Shown here in pieces: positions 42,655 to 51,494 of a DNA stretch of 64,000 nucleotides (within the stretch, counting starts at the first letter, position 1; every line of letters begins with the position of its first letter). The translations under genes and the position numbers were made by a program. The stretch is from an uncultured Ruminococcus sp. (GTDB taxonomy: Bacteria > Bacillota > Clostridia > Oscillospirales > Acutalibacteraceae). The notes beneath the pieces were generated by a model. The model was given only the letters and a program-made list of their open reading frames with translations, searched no databases and had not been told where the DNA came from. The stretch lies in contig CADBHB010000010.1 in the NCBI GenBank assembly GCA_902794395.1, positions 1 to 64,000 on the forward strand. The letters run 5' to 3'.

Positions 42655-44943
42655 TTGGAAGAAAAGAAAACGCCTCTTAAAAAACCGTTGCCAAAATCAA
42701 AAAAACACGCCCAAAAGGGTCCCAACCAACGTATGCGGCAGCGCTCGGCTATCCTTATCATACTGATATTGGTGGTCGGCTTTGGCGCGGCGTTGCTGCG
42801 GCTGGCGCTGCTTACCCTCGTTCAGGGCAGTCAGCTCCAGGAGCGCGCGGTCGACCAGCAGCTGGCGGACGTGACCCTCACCGCCAAGCGCGGCACTATC
42901 TATGACTCTAACGGCACGGTGCTGGCAGAAAGCGCCTCTGTGTGGCAGGTAGTCATGGCGCCCGTCAACTTCAAAAACGACGAGCAGCGCGAAGCTGCGG
43001 CGCGAGGACTGTCTGAGATACTGCAGCTCGATTACAATAACGTGCTCGAAAAAACCAAAAGCAAAAGCTTTTACAGCGTGGTCAAGCGCAAAATAGAAGT
43101 GGAGCAGCGCGACGCGGTGCTGGAGCTGATAAACAAGCTTTCGGATGAATACAAATGCGACGGCGTCATCACCCTGCTCGACGACTACAAGCGTTACTAC
43201 CCTCACAACGAGCTTGCCTCCTGCGTCATCGGCTTTGCCGGCGCGGACGAACAGGGCTTGGAGGGTGTTGAGTTCCAGTACGACAAGTACCTTGCCGGCA
43301 CTCCGGGACGCATCGTCACCGCGCAGAACGCACGCGGCACGGATATGCCGTTTTCCTACGAGCAGAATATCGCCTCGAAGGACGGCAACAATATTTATCT
43401 GACTATAGACGAAAACATCCAGTCCATCTGTGAAAAGTACATGGCTCAGGGCGTAGTGGACAACAACGTTCTCAACAAGGGCGTATGCATAGCGATGGAC
43501 GTCAAAACAGGCGCCGTAAAGGCGATGGTCGTTTCTCCGGGCTATGATCTTAACGATCCCTACACCCTCTCTGCCGAGGAGCAGCAAAGGATAGCGGCTC
43601 TGCCCGAAAACCAGCAGGAAAAGGAGCAGGGTCTGGCGCTGTCGGCGATGTGGCGTAACAAGGCGGTCGCCGATACCTACATGCCCGGTTCCGTTTTCAA
43701 GATGTGTACCGCTTCCATGGCGCTGGAGGAGGGCAAGGTCAACGACAACAGCACCTTTGTCTGCGGCGGCGTAATGGTGGTCAACGACCGCCCGCTGCAC
43801 TGTCACGCGCTCGGCGGTCACGGCAACCAGACCTTTGTGCAGGCTATCTGCAACTCCTGCAACCCCGCCTTTATCCAGATTGGACAGCTTGTAGGCATGC
43901 AGAAGTTCCGCGACTACTACAAGGGCTTCGGCTTTGCAGACAAGTCGGGCATCGACCTGCCCGGTGAGTCAGACGATATGTTCTGGTCTGAGGGCGAGAT
44001 GACCGACGTCGACCTCGCGGTCGCCTCCTTCGGTCAGAACTTCGGCATAACGCCTATCCAGATGATAACCGCCTGCGCGGCGGTCGCCAACGGCGGCTAT
44101 GTGCTCCAGCCCTATGTGGTGTCCAAGGTGACCGACTCCAAGGGCAACGTGGTAAAAAGCGTAGAGCGCAAGGTAAAGCGTCAGGTTATCTCCAATGCTA
44201 CCTCAAACAAGATGAACGAGATACTCGGCTACAACACCGAGACCGCCGGCGCCACCGCGGGCTACGTGGCGGGCTATAAGGTCGCGGGCAAAACGGGTAC
44301 GTCTGAAAAGATAGGTGTAACCGAAAAGCAGAGTGTATTTGAGGAGGACTACATCGCCTCCTTCTGCGGCTACGCGCCTGCGGACGACCCGCAAATCGCT
44401 ATGCTGGTATTCTTCGATACCCCCTCGGGCGGCGCCTACTACGGCTCGCAGGTCAGCTCGCCCGTATTCATAAACATAATGACCGAGGTGCTGCCTTACC
44501 TCCAAATCAAGACCAACTATTCCGAGGACGACCTCAAGTACCTCGACACCTCTGCCGGCGACTATACGGGACTTTCCGTCGCGGACGCTACGGCAAAGGC
44601 CGAGCAGGACGGCTTTACCTGCACCGTCAAGGGCGAGGGCGAAAAGGTTGTGATGCAGCTTCCCGCTGTATCGTCAAAGGTATCCGCCGGCGGCAATATC
44701 GTGCTGTTCACCGACGACGCCAGCAAGGCAGAAACCGTTACGGTGCCCGATTTCACGGGCTATACGGCGCTTGAGGCAAACAATGTCGCCGGTCAGTATG
44801 AGCTAAACGTCAGCTTCAAGGGCGCCATCAGCGCGGGCGGCACCTGCGTTGAGCAGAGCGTCAAGGAGGGCGAGAAGGTCGCGCCCGGCACGGTCATAAC
44901 CCTTACCTACAGCGCCGCGTCAGGCTCAGGCTTCAACGACTAG
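42655..44943 (+). CDS. Class B penicillin-binding protein (FtsI/SpoVD type) with two PASTA domains
   Basis: 762 residues. A basic cytoplasmic tail, one membrane helix (about 33-55), a PBP dimerisation domain, then the transpeptidase with SxxK at Ser346-Lys349 (GSVFK), SxN at Ser401-Asn403 and KTGTS at 546-550. Two PASTA domains end the protein (about 640-695 and 697-760). It cross-links septal peptidoglycan together with FtsW. Clostridia often have both FtsI and the sporulation PBP SpoVD here; PASTA domains occur in SpoVD and in some FtsI, so the two cannot be told apart with confidence. The start is TTG at 42655, eight bases after aaggag. Confidence 0.9.
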   Translation: MEEKKTPLKKPLPKSKKHAQKGPNQRMRQRSAILIILILVVGFGAALLRLALLTLVQGSQLQERAVDQQLADVTLTAKRGTIYDSNGTVLAESASVWQVVMAPVNFKNDEQREAAARGLSEILQLDYNNVLEKTKSKSFYSVVKRKIEVEQRDAVLELINKLSDEYKCDGVITLLDDYKRYYPHNELASCVIGFAGADEQGLEGVEFQYDKYLAGTPGRIVTAQNARGTDMPFSYEQNIASKDGNNIYLTIDENIQSICEKYMAQGVVDNNVLNKGVCIAMDVKTGAVKAMVVSPGYDLNDPYTLSAEEQQRIAALPENQQEKEQGLALSAMWRNKAVADTYMPGSVFKMCTASMALEEGKVNDNSTFVCGGVMVVNDRPLHCHALGGHGNQTFVQAICNSCNPAFIQIGQLVGMQKFRDYYKGFGFADKSGIDLPGESDDMFWSEGEMTDVDLAVASFGQNFGITPIQMITACAAVANGGYVLQPYVVSKVTDSKGNVVKSVERKVKRQVISNATSNKMNEILGYNTETAGATAGYVAGYKVAGKTGTSEKIGVTEKQSVFEEDYIASFCGYAPADDPQIAMLVFFDTPSGGAYYGSQVSSPVFINIMTEVLPYLQIKTNYSEDDLKYLDTSAGDYTGLSVADATAKAEQDGFTCTVKGEGEKVVMQLPAVSSKVSAGGNIVLFTDDASKAETVTVPDFTGYTALEANNVAGQYELNVSFKGAISAGGTCVEQSVKEGEKVAPGTVITLTYSAASGSGFND

Positions 44944-45027
44944 CGTCAGAAAATGAGCGCCTTATGGTACGGCGCCCGCTTCAAAACCAACAATCTATCC
45001 CGCAGGGCGGGTGAAAGGACGATAAAA

Positions 45028-46074
45028 ATGATAATTTACGGTGTATGGACTTTCTGCGCGGCGATACTCGCGTTTGTGATCTCTGCGGCGGTGGGAAAGG
45101 TTCTTATCCCCTTTCTGCACAAGCTGCACTTCGGACAGACGATACTTGAGGACGGTCCCGCTTGGCACAAAAGCAAGCAGGGCACTCCCATCATGGGCGG
45201 CATAATGTTCATTGTCGCCATCACGGCGGTCACGCTTATAAGCACGGTGGTCTACATTTTTGCAGGCAACGCGCTTTTCAGCCGCAGATTCCCCCTCAAC
45301 GTCCAGCGTGAGGCTCTGTATATCTTTGCGGGACTCGGTCTGGCGCTCGTAAACGGCTTCATCGGCTTCATCGACGACTACACCAAGGTCGTCAAGAAGC
45401 GCAACCTCGGACTTACGGCGCTGCAAAAGCTGGTGCTCCAGTTTTTGGCGGCGGGCGCTTATCTGGCGGCGCTGGGCATCGCGGGCTGCGGCACCAAAAC
45501 CATCATCCCCTTCGCGGGAGAGGTGGATCTGGGCTTCTTCTACTACATCATTTCCGCGGTAGTTATCGTCGGCATCGTTAACGCGGTCAATCTGACCGAC
45601 GGCGTTGACGGCCTGGACGGTTCCATCACCTTCTTTGTTGCGGTGTTCTTCATGCTTATCTCAAGCTCGCTCTACCGCCTGGGCATCACCGCCTTCAGCG
45701 CGGCTGCCGCAGGTGCGTGCCTGGGCTTTTTGGTGTGGAACTTCCACCCCGCAAAGGTGTTTATGGGCGACACCGGTTCGCTCTTCCTCGGCGGACTGGT
45801 CTGCGCGCTGGCGTTTTCGGTGAGGATGCCGATACTCCTGCTGCCTATGGGCATCGTATATCTCTGCGAGATGTTCTCGGTCATCCTGCAGGTGGGCTAC
45901 TTCAAGCTCACCCACGGCAAGCGCCTGTTTAAAATGAGCCCCATCCACCATCATTTTGAAATGTGCGGCTGGAGCGAAGTTAAGATCGTGGCGGTGTTCA
46001 GCGCTGTCACCGCTCTGTTCGGCGTTATTTCCTTTTTGCTCGTCAGCTTCGGCGCAAGGAATATAATCTACTGA
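45028..46074 (+). CDS. mraY: Phospho-N-acetylmuramoyl-pentapeptide-transferase
   Basis: About 348 residues and ten membrane helices. Makes lipid I from UDP-MurNAc-pentapeptide and undecaprenyl phosphate. Landmarks: GTPIMGGIMF, GFIDDYTKVVKKRN with the Asp pair, NLTDGVDGLDG, MGDTGSLFLGG and HHHFEMCGWSE. The frame is open to 44953; the ATG at 45028 after gaaaggac is chosen. No murE, murF or murD is found on either side. Confidence 0.97.
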   Translation: MIIYGVWTFCAAILAFVISAAVGKVLIPFLHKLHFGQTILEDGPAWHKSKQGTPIMGGIMFIVAITAVTLISTVVYIFAGNALFSRRFPLNVQREALYIFAGLGLALVNGFIGFIDDYTKVVKKRNLGLTALQKLVLQFLAAGAYLAALGIAGCGTKTIIPFAGEVDLGFFYYIISAVVIVGIVNAVNLTDGVDGLDGSITFFVAVFFMLISSSLYRLGITAFSAAAAGACLGFLVWNFHPAKVFMGDTGSLFLGGLVCALAFSVRMPILLLPMGIVYLCEMFSVILQVGYFKLTHGKRLFKMSPIHHHFEMCGWSEVKIVAVFSAVTALFGVISFLLVSFGARNIIY

Positions 46075-46132
46075 TCGCCGGGGCGCAGTTCGCTCCGCAA
46101 ACCAAACCGACAACTGACCAAGGGGTGTTCAA

Positions 46133-47395
46133 ATGGCTCCAAACAAAAAAATGCTGCTGCGCGGTGACGTCAACCGTATTTACGACGAGGACTACCGCAG
46201 ACGGCAAAAGGCAAAAAAAGAAAAGCTCTTTGTGCGTCCGACAAGGCAGCGCAAGCTGAAAAACGCCAAGTGGTTTTCAATTGGCATGGGCATCGACCTG
46301 CCGTTTTGCCTTATCATTTTCATATTGCTTACGGTGGGCACCATAATGATGTTCTCGGCAAGCTACGCCTTTGCCTACTACACCGTCGGCGACAGCTACT
46401 TTTATTTGAAGCGACAGCTCATATTTATCGGACTGGGCGTCGCGGCGATGATCGTGATGTCATTCCTCAACTACAACAAGCTGCATAAGGTAGCGCCCTT
46501 TGTATTGGGCTTTGCCTATTTCTGTTTGCTGCTGGTACTGATTTTGCCCTCGGGCGAGGGCGGCGTAAAGCGCTGGATACCGCTGGGAATGTTCAACGTC
46601 CAGCCTTCGGAGATCGCGAAATTCGCCATCATCCTGTTTTTCTCGCACTGGGCGAGCAAGTATTACAATAAAATGCATCTGGCTAAGTACAGCGTGCTGC
46701 CCGGTGTTATAGTCTTCGGCTCCGTGGCGGGTCTGCTTATTTTGGAACCGCACTACTCGGGCATAGTTATCATCGGTGTACTTACGGTCATAATGCTTTA
46801 CATCGGCGGCATGAAGACGCGCTATCTGGCCATCGGCGCCATAGCCCTGTTCGGCGTAATCCTGCTGCTGGCTATCACGGGCGGTCTGTCCTACGCCATG
46901 AGCCGTATGGACGGCTGGGGTCAGGCGCTCACCGCCTCCCGCGACAGCGAGCTGTGGGACTCCACCTGGCAGACTCGCAACTCGCTCTACGCCATCGGCT
47001 CGGGCGGTCTGTGGGGACTGGGACTGGGCCAGTCGCGTCAAAAGTTCCTCTATTTGCCTGAGCCGCAAAACGACTTCATCTTCGCCATTGTGGTGGAGGA
47101 GATGGGACTCATCGGCGCGGCGATCATCCTTCTCATATTCGCGCTGCTGGTGTGGCGCGGAATCACGCTCTCTCTGCGCGCTAAGGATAAGTTCGGCAAG
47201 CTGCTGGGCATAGGTCTGACCTCGCAGATCGGCGTTCAGGTGGTGCTAAATATCCTGGTAATCACCGACTGGCTTCCCAATACGGGTATTTCGCTGCCGT
47301 TTTTCAGCTACGGCGGCTCCTCGCTGATAATGCTGCTGGCGCAGATGGGCATAGTGCTTTCCGTTTCCCGCACGGCGAATATCGAGAAGCAGTAA
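46133..47395 (+). CDS. ftsW: Lipid II-polymerising glycosyltransferase FtsW
   Basis: 420 residues of the SEDS family. A basic cytoplasmic N terminus of about 55 residues precedes ten membrane helices. Family features include FNVQPSEIAKFAII, the large loop with DSTWQTRNSLYAIGSGGLWG, LPEPQNDFIFAIVVEEMG and the closing SYGGSSLIMLLAQMGI. Position between mraY and murG marks it as the division enzyme FtsW and not RodA. murD, usual before ftsW, is missing. Confidence 0.95.
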   Translation: MAPNKKMLLRGDVNRIYDEDYRRRQKAKKEKLFVRPTRQRKLKNAKWFSIGMGIDLPFCLIIFILLTVGTIMMFSASYAFAYYTVGDSYFYLKRQLIFIGLGVAAMIVMSFLNYNKLHKVAPFVLGFAYFCLLLVLILPSGEGGVKRWIPLGMFNVQPSEIAKFAIILFFSHWASKYYNKMHLAKYSVLPGVIVFGSVAGLLILEPHYSGIVIIGVLTVIMLYIGGMKTRYLAIGAIALFGVILLLAITGGLSYAMSRMDGWGQALTASRDSELWDSTWQTRNSLYAIGSGGLWGLGLGQSRQKFLYLPEPQNDFIFAIVVEEMGLIGAAIILLIFALLVWRGITLSLRAKDKFGKLLGIGLTSQIGVQVVLNILVITDWLPNTGISLPFFSYGGSSLIMLLAQMGIVLSVSRTANIEKQ

Positions 47396-47452
47396 GCGGC
47401 GCAAGGGGTATTTTCGGCTATCATTTTTCAACTCTCAAAAAAGGGTGTTACT

Positions 47453-48571
47453 ATGAAAATTCTATTGGCAGGCGGCGGTACCGCCGGACATATCAATCCC
47501 GCCCTGGCTATCGCGGGATATATTCGGGAAAAACGACCCGACACACAATTTCTCTTTATCGGTAACAAGGACGGTATGGAGCAGCGGCTGGTGCCTCAGG
47601 CGGGCTTTGAGATAAAGTCCATCACCATCAGCGGCTTTCAGCGCAGTCTGTCGCCCAAGAGCGTCGCGGCAAATGTAAGGACCATGCGGCGCACCTTCAC
47701 CTCCTCGGTTGAGGCAAAGAAGATCATCAAAAACTTCGCGCCCGACCTGTGCATCGGCACCGGAGGCTATGTTTCGGGCCCTGTGGTGCGCGAGGCGGCA
47801 AAGCTGGGTGTCCCCTGCATCATCCACGAGCAAAATGCATATCCGGGCATTACCAATAAAATGCTGGCAAAGCGCGTCAAAAAGGTTATGCTGGCTGTAG
47901 AGGCGGCAAAGCCGTACTTCAAGGACGCCGACATCGCCGTAACGGGCAATCCGGTGCGCGGCGAGATACTCACCGCCGACAAGGAGGAGTCCCGCAGAGA
48001 GCTGGAGCTGGACCAACGTCCCGTGATCCTCTCGTTCGGCGGCAGTCTGGGTGCGCAGAAAATCAACGAATCGGTAGCCGACCTTATCGCGCGCAGCGGC
48101 AGGGACGGCAGGTATCAGCACATCCACGCCTACGGCAAATACGGCGGCTGGTTCCCCGATCTGCTCAGGGAAAAGGGCGTCGATCCCGACGCCTGCAAAA
48201 ACCTCGACATCCGCCCGTATATTGACAATATGCCCACCTGCATGGCGGCGGCAGACCTGGTTATCTGCCGTGCCGGAGCTATCACGCTCAGCGAGATCCA
48301 GGCTATGGGCAAGCCCGCTATCCTTATTCCCTCGCCGAACGTCGCTGAGAACCACCAGTTCCACAACGCGATGGCGCTGGTAAACGCGGGCGCGGCTGAG
48401 ATTATCGAGGAATCGGATCTCAGCGGCGAGGCGGTTATCGAAAAGGCGGACGAAATGCTTAAAAACGAGGAGACCCTCGCAAAATTCAGCGAAAATTCCC
48501 GCAAAATGGCTATCACCAATGCTAACGAGCGCATCTGGTCGATCATCAAGCAGGTTTTGCAGATCGTCTGA
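47453..48571 (+). CDS. murG: UDP-GlcNAc:lipid I N-acetylglucosaminyltransferase
   Basis: 372 residues, GT-B fold. The N-terminal LLAGGGTAGHINPALAIA loop, GTGGYVSGPV, IIHEQNAYPGITN, FGGSLGAQKIN and the C-terminal RAGAITLSEIQAMGKPAILIP with PNVAENHQ are all standard. Converts lipid I to lipid II at the inner face of the membrane. Good ribosome binding site is not evident (aaaagggtg). murA follows after 117 bases without a terminator. Confidence 0.97.
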   Translation: MKILLAGGGTAGHINPALAIAGYIREKRPDTQFLFIGNKDGMEQRLVPQAGFEIKSITISGFQRSLSPKSVAANVRTMRRTFTSSVEAKKIIKNFAPDLCIGTGGYVSGPVVREAAKLGVPCIIHEQNAYPGITNKMLAKRVKKVMLAVEAAKPYFKDADIAVTGNPVRGEILTADKEESRRELELDQRPVILSFGGSLGAQKINESVADLIARSGRDGRYQHIHAYGKYGGWFPDLLREKGVDPDACKNLDIRPYIDNMPTCMAAADLVICRAGAITLSEIQAMGKPAILIPSPNVAENHQFHNAMALVNAGAAEIIEESDLSGEAVIEKADEMLKNEETLAKFSENSRKMAITNANERIWSIIKQVLQIV

Positions 48572-48688
48572 TAGAATAATACGCAAGCGGGGCGTGCGCC
48601 GCGGATCGCGGTGTTGCCCTGATAACGGCGCCTCACATTCTCGGGCAGCGGTCATAGAATAAACTATGACTGAAAAGAGGGTGTTTGT

Positions 48689-49942
48689 GTGTCAAAACTG
48701 TTCATCACGGGACAAAAGCGACTCAGCGGGTGCGTGGAGGTCCAGGGGGCGAAAAACAGCGCGCTGCCGATATTGGCGGCAACGGTACTTACCAGGGGCG
48801 AAAGCGTTATCTACCGCTGCCCCGACATTTCCGATGTTGAGGCTTCCCAGCGAATGTTGCGCTGGCTGGGCTTGAAGGCGAGCCGCAGCGGCGAGGCGGT
48901 GCTGGTGCAGTCCGACGGGCTGTGCCGCCACGACATCCCAGACGAGCTTATGCGCCAAACCCGCGGCTCCATCGTGTTTTTGGGAGCAGTGCTGGCGGCG
49001 GCAGGCAGGGCGAGGCTCAGCCTGCCCGGAGGATGCGAGATAGGTCTGCGTCCCATCGACCTGCACCTCAAGGCGCTGCGCAGGATGGGCGCGGTTATAA
49101 AGGAGCGCCACGGCTGGCTTGACTGCCGAGCGCCGCACGGGCTGAAGGGCGCTGAAATAGCTTTGCCATTCCCCAGTGTGGGCGCCACCGAAAACATCAT
49201 GCTCGCCGCCTGTACCGCCTGCGGTACCACGGTGATAGGCAACGCCGCGCGAGAGCCCGAGATAACCGATCTCGCGGAATATCTCAACCGCTGCGGCGCC
49301 TGTATCGAGGGCGCCGGCGAGAGCGAGATCGTAATAGACGGGGTAAAGGAGCTTCACGGCTGCGACCACGCGCTGATACCCGACCGCATAGCGGCGGCTA
49401 CGCTGCTGTGCTGCGCCGCGGCTACCGGCTCCGAAATAACCCTGCGCGGAGTCATCCATCCCCACCTCGGCGCGGTGCTTCCTCTGCTGGAGGACGCCGG
49501 ATGTCAGTTTTCGGCGTCGGGCAACGAGCTGCGCGTGCGCTGTCCCGAGCGGCTCCGCTCAATGAAAATGATACGTACCATGCCGTATCCCGGCTTTCCG
49601 ACCGACGCGCAGGCGCCTTTGCTTGCCGCCGCGGCGACAGCCGACGGGACCACGGTGTTTGTTGAAAATATTTTTGAAAACCGCTACCGTCACACAGCCG
49701 AGCTGGCGCGGATGGGAGCGGACATAAAAACCGAAGGAAAATTCGCGGTGGTGGAAGGCGTGCGCAGCTTGTACGGCGCGGCTGTTGAAGCCACCGACCT
49801 GCGCGGCGGCGCGGCGCTGATGGTTGCCGCGTTGGGCGCCGAGGGAAAGACCGAGCTTAGCGGCGTACACTATCTTGAGCGCGGCTACGATCATCCCGAG
49901 CTTACCCTGAGCGCGCTGGGCGCGGAAATACTAAGGACTTGA
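48689..49942 (+). CDS. murA: UDP-N-acetylglucosamine 1-carboxyvinyltransferase
   Basis: 417 residues. First committed step of peptidoglycan synthesis, transferring enolpyruvate from PEP to UDP-GlcNAc. Shows VQGAKNSALPILAA near the N terminus, the catalytic Cys (about residue 116) in GGCEIGLRPIDLHLKAL, and PGFPTDAQAP late in the sequence. Having Cys there is the fosfomycin-sensitive form. The start is GTG at 48689. murA inside the dcw cluster, where murB or murC is commoner, is a lineage feature. Confidence 0.95.
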   Translation: MSKLFITGQKRLSGCVEVQGAKNSALPILAATVLTRGESVIYRCPDISDVEASQRMLRWLGLKASRSGEAVLVQSDGLCRHDIPDELMRQTRGSIVFLGAVLAAAGRARLSLPGGCEIGLRPIDLHLKALRRMGAVIKERHGWLDCRAPHGLKGAEIALPFPSVGATENIMLAACTACGTTVIGNAAREPEITDLAEYLNRCGACIEGAGESEIVIDGVKELHGCDHALIPDRIAAATLLCCAAATGSEITLRGVIHPHLGAVLPLLEDAGCQFSASGNELRVRCPERLRSMKMIRTMPYPGFPTDAQAPLLAAAATADGTTVFVENIFENRYRHTAELARMGADIKTEGKFAVVEGVRSLYGAAVEATDLRGGAALMVAALGAEGKTELSGVHYLERGYDHPELTLSALGAEILRT

Positions 49943-49970
49943 AAAACGACGACCAAATGGAGGCACATCT

Positions 49971-51314
49971 GTGAATTCCGACGACAAAAAACAAATAGCG
50001 AGGCAGCGCAAGGAAAGAGCGCGGCAGGCGCAAAAGTTCCACAGAGAACAGGGAAAACAGAAGAAGCAGTCCTCTGAAAAGCCCCGCAAGCGGAGCTCCG
50101 ACAGCAAGATCAAGGAGGCTGTCAACTCGGGCAAAGCGGCGAATTACCGCAACATCAGCCGCGAGGAAAAGTATCTGCGCGAGAGCGAGGAAAAGCTACG
50201 CAATTTGCAGCCTCACGACTTTGAGGACGGATATTACATCGATGAATACAGCGTAAAGCAGCGCCAAAAAAAGCGCGCCAAGGAGATACGCAAGCAGGAA
50301 AACGAGGTCATTCGCCGCAACAAGAAGCCCATGACCTCAAAGCAGATACGCAACAAACACATACTGATCTCCGCGGGCATAATCGCGGTGGTCATTGTCA
50401 TCGGCGTCATCCTCAGCCTGACGGTGCTGTTCAAGACCGAAAAAATAGAGATCGTGGGCGACAGTTACTACACCCGCGAGCAGATCGAGGCGTTTTCCAA
50501 CGTAAATTTGCAGCAGAATATCTTTATAGGCACCATGAACAGCACCCCCGAGGAGATAGTCAAAAACCTGCCCTATGTAGAGGGCGCCAGCATCAGCTTT
50601 TCGGTGCCCGACACCATAACCATCAGCATCACCAATGCGGTGCCCGCCTATGCCGTCAAAGACGGCAACGGCTGGCTGATAGTGAGCTCCAGAGGGCGTA
50701 TTTTGGATACCGCCGCCGAAAAACCCGACGGGCTTGTTGAGCTGACCTGCGGCGAGATCAAGGATACCTCCAAGGGCAAGTACATCGACTTCGGCGACGA
50801 CAGCGTGCCGCAGATACTCGACAGCGTGTCCGCGAGCTTTGCCGCCAACGGTGTGGACAAAATCACGGGCTTTGATATTAGCAACCTGACTCAGATCACC
50901 ATAAACTACGACAACCGCATAGATATAAATATCGGACTTCCCGAGGACATCGATTACAAAATAAAGACCGCCTTTACCATCATCGACGAAAAGCTGGATC
51001 CCAACGGTATGGGCACTATCACGGGAACGCTGGACGTTTCCACCTGCAACAAGAACAAGATATCACACTATAAGCCCGCGCCGACCACCGAGGCGCCTTC
51101 GGTGCCTGCTACTTCGCCCACCGACGCGCAGACCTATGACAGCGGCGGTTACGACTGGAACACATACGACAGCGGCGGCTATGACTGGAATACGTATGAC
51201 AGCGGCGGCTATGACTGGAACACGTATGACAACGGCGGCTATGACTGGAATACGTATGACAACGGCGGCTACGACTGGAATACGTACGATAACGGCGGCT
51301 ACAGCGAGTGGTAG
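49971..51314 (+). CDS. ftsQ: Cell division protein FtsQ/DivIB with a C-terminal repeat tail
   Basis: 447 residues. A long charged cytoplasmic N terminus (about 1-125, rich in Lys, Arg, Glu and Gln), one membrane helix (about 130-153), a POTRA domain (FKTEKIEIVGDSYYTREQIE ...) and a FtsQ/DivIB beta domain to about residue 365. A Pro/Thr/Ala linker then leads into six 10-residue repeats of T-Y-D-[SN]-G-G-Y-D-W-N ending at the stop. FtsQ/DivIB scaffolds FtsL and FtsB/DivIC at the septum, outside the membrane, so the tail would be exposed at the cell wall. The start is GTG at 49971, seven bases after ggagg. Confidence 0.9.
   Translation: MNSDDKKQIARQRKERARQAQKFHREQGKQKKQSSEKPRKRSSDSKIKEAVNSGKAANYRNISREEKYLRESEEKLRNLQPHDFEDGYYIDEYSVKQRQKKRAKEIRKQENEVIRRNKKPMTSKQIRNKHILISAGIIAVVIVIGVILSLTVLFKTEKIEIVGDSYYTREQIEAFSNVNLQQNIFIGTMNSTPEEIVKNLPYVEGASISFSVPDTITISITNAVPAYAVKDGNGWLIVSSRGRILDTAAEKPDGLVELTCGEIKDTSKGKYIDFGDDSVPQILDSVSASFAANGVDKITGFDISNLTQITINYDNRIDINIGLPEDIDYKIKTAFTIIDEKLDPNGMGTITGTLDVSTCNKNKISHYKPAPTTEAPSVPATSPTDAQTYDSGGYDWNTYDSGGYDWNTYDSGGYDWNTYDNGGYDWNTYDNGGYDWNTYDNGGYSEW
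51132..51311 (+). repeat. Six tandem 30-bp repeats at the 3' end of ftsQ
   Basis: Six units of exactly 30 bp (51132, 51162, 51192, 51222, 51252, 51282), the last followed at once by the stop TAG. Units encode TYDSGGYDWN (three) then TYDNGGYDWN (two), and the last ends GGYSEW. Copies differ mainly by synonymous changes and by Ser to Asn, which suggests stepwise duplication. Confidence 0.95.
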
Positions 51315-51389
51315 GGTGAGCTGTCGGTAGGCAGCAGGGAACTGCCTGTGCGGCGCTGTTTTGAGATGTAAAAAAAATTGTCAAAACCG

Positions 51390-51418
51390 TTGCTATTTTT
51401 AAAAAAGTGTGGTACTAT
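51390..51418 (+). promoter_or_regulatory. Promoter of ftsZ
   Basis: TTGCTA (51390-51395), 17-base spacer, extended TGG-TACTAT with -10 at 51413-51418. It would let ftsZ be transcribed apart from ftsQ. Confidence 0.65.
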
Positions 51419-51494
51419 ATTAGCAAAGTATGTTTTAATGCAGAATAACGCGCTTTCTATACAGGAATCTCGTAACAACAAGGAGGAAGTTAAA

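Noticed and set aside
42655-42657. TTG start of the PBP as a sign of a truncated gene
   Set aside because: A well-spaced aaggag precedes it and the protein has a normal cytoplasmic tail; TTG starts also occur for birA and uvrC here.
51132-51311. CRISPR-like regular spacing
   Set aside because: The array has no unique spacers and is an in-frame coding tandem repeat in ftsQ.
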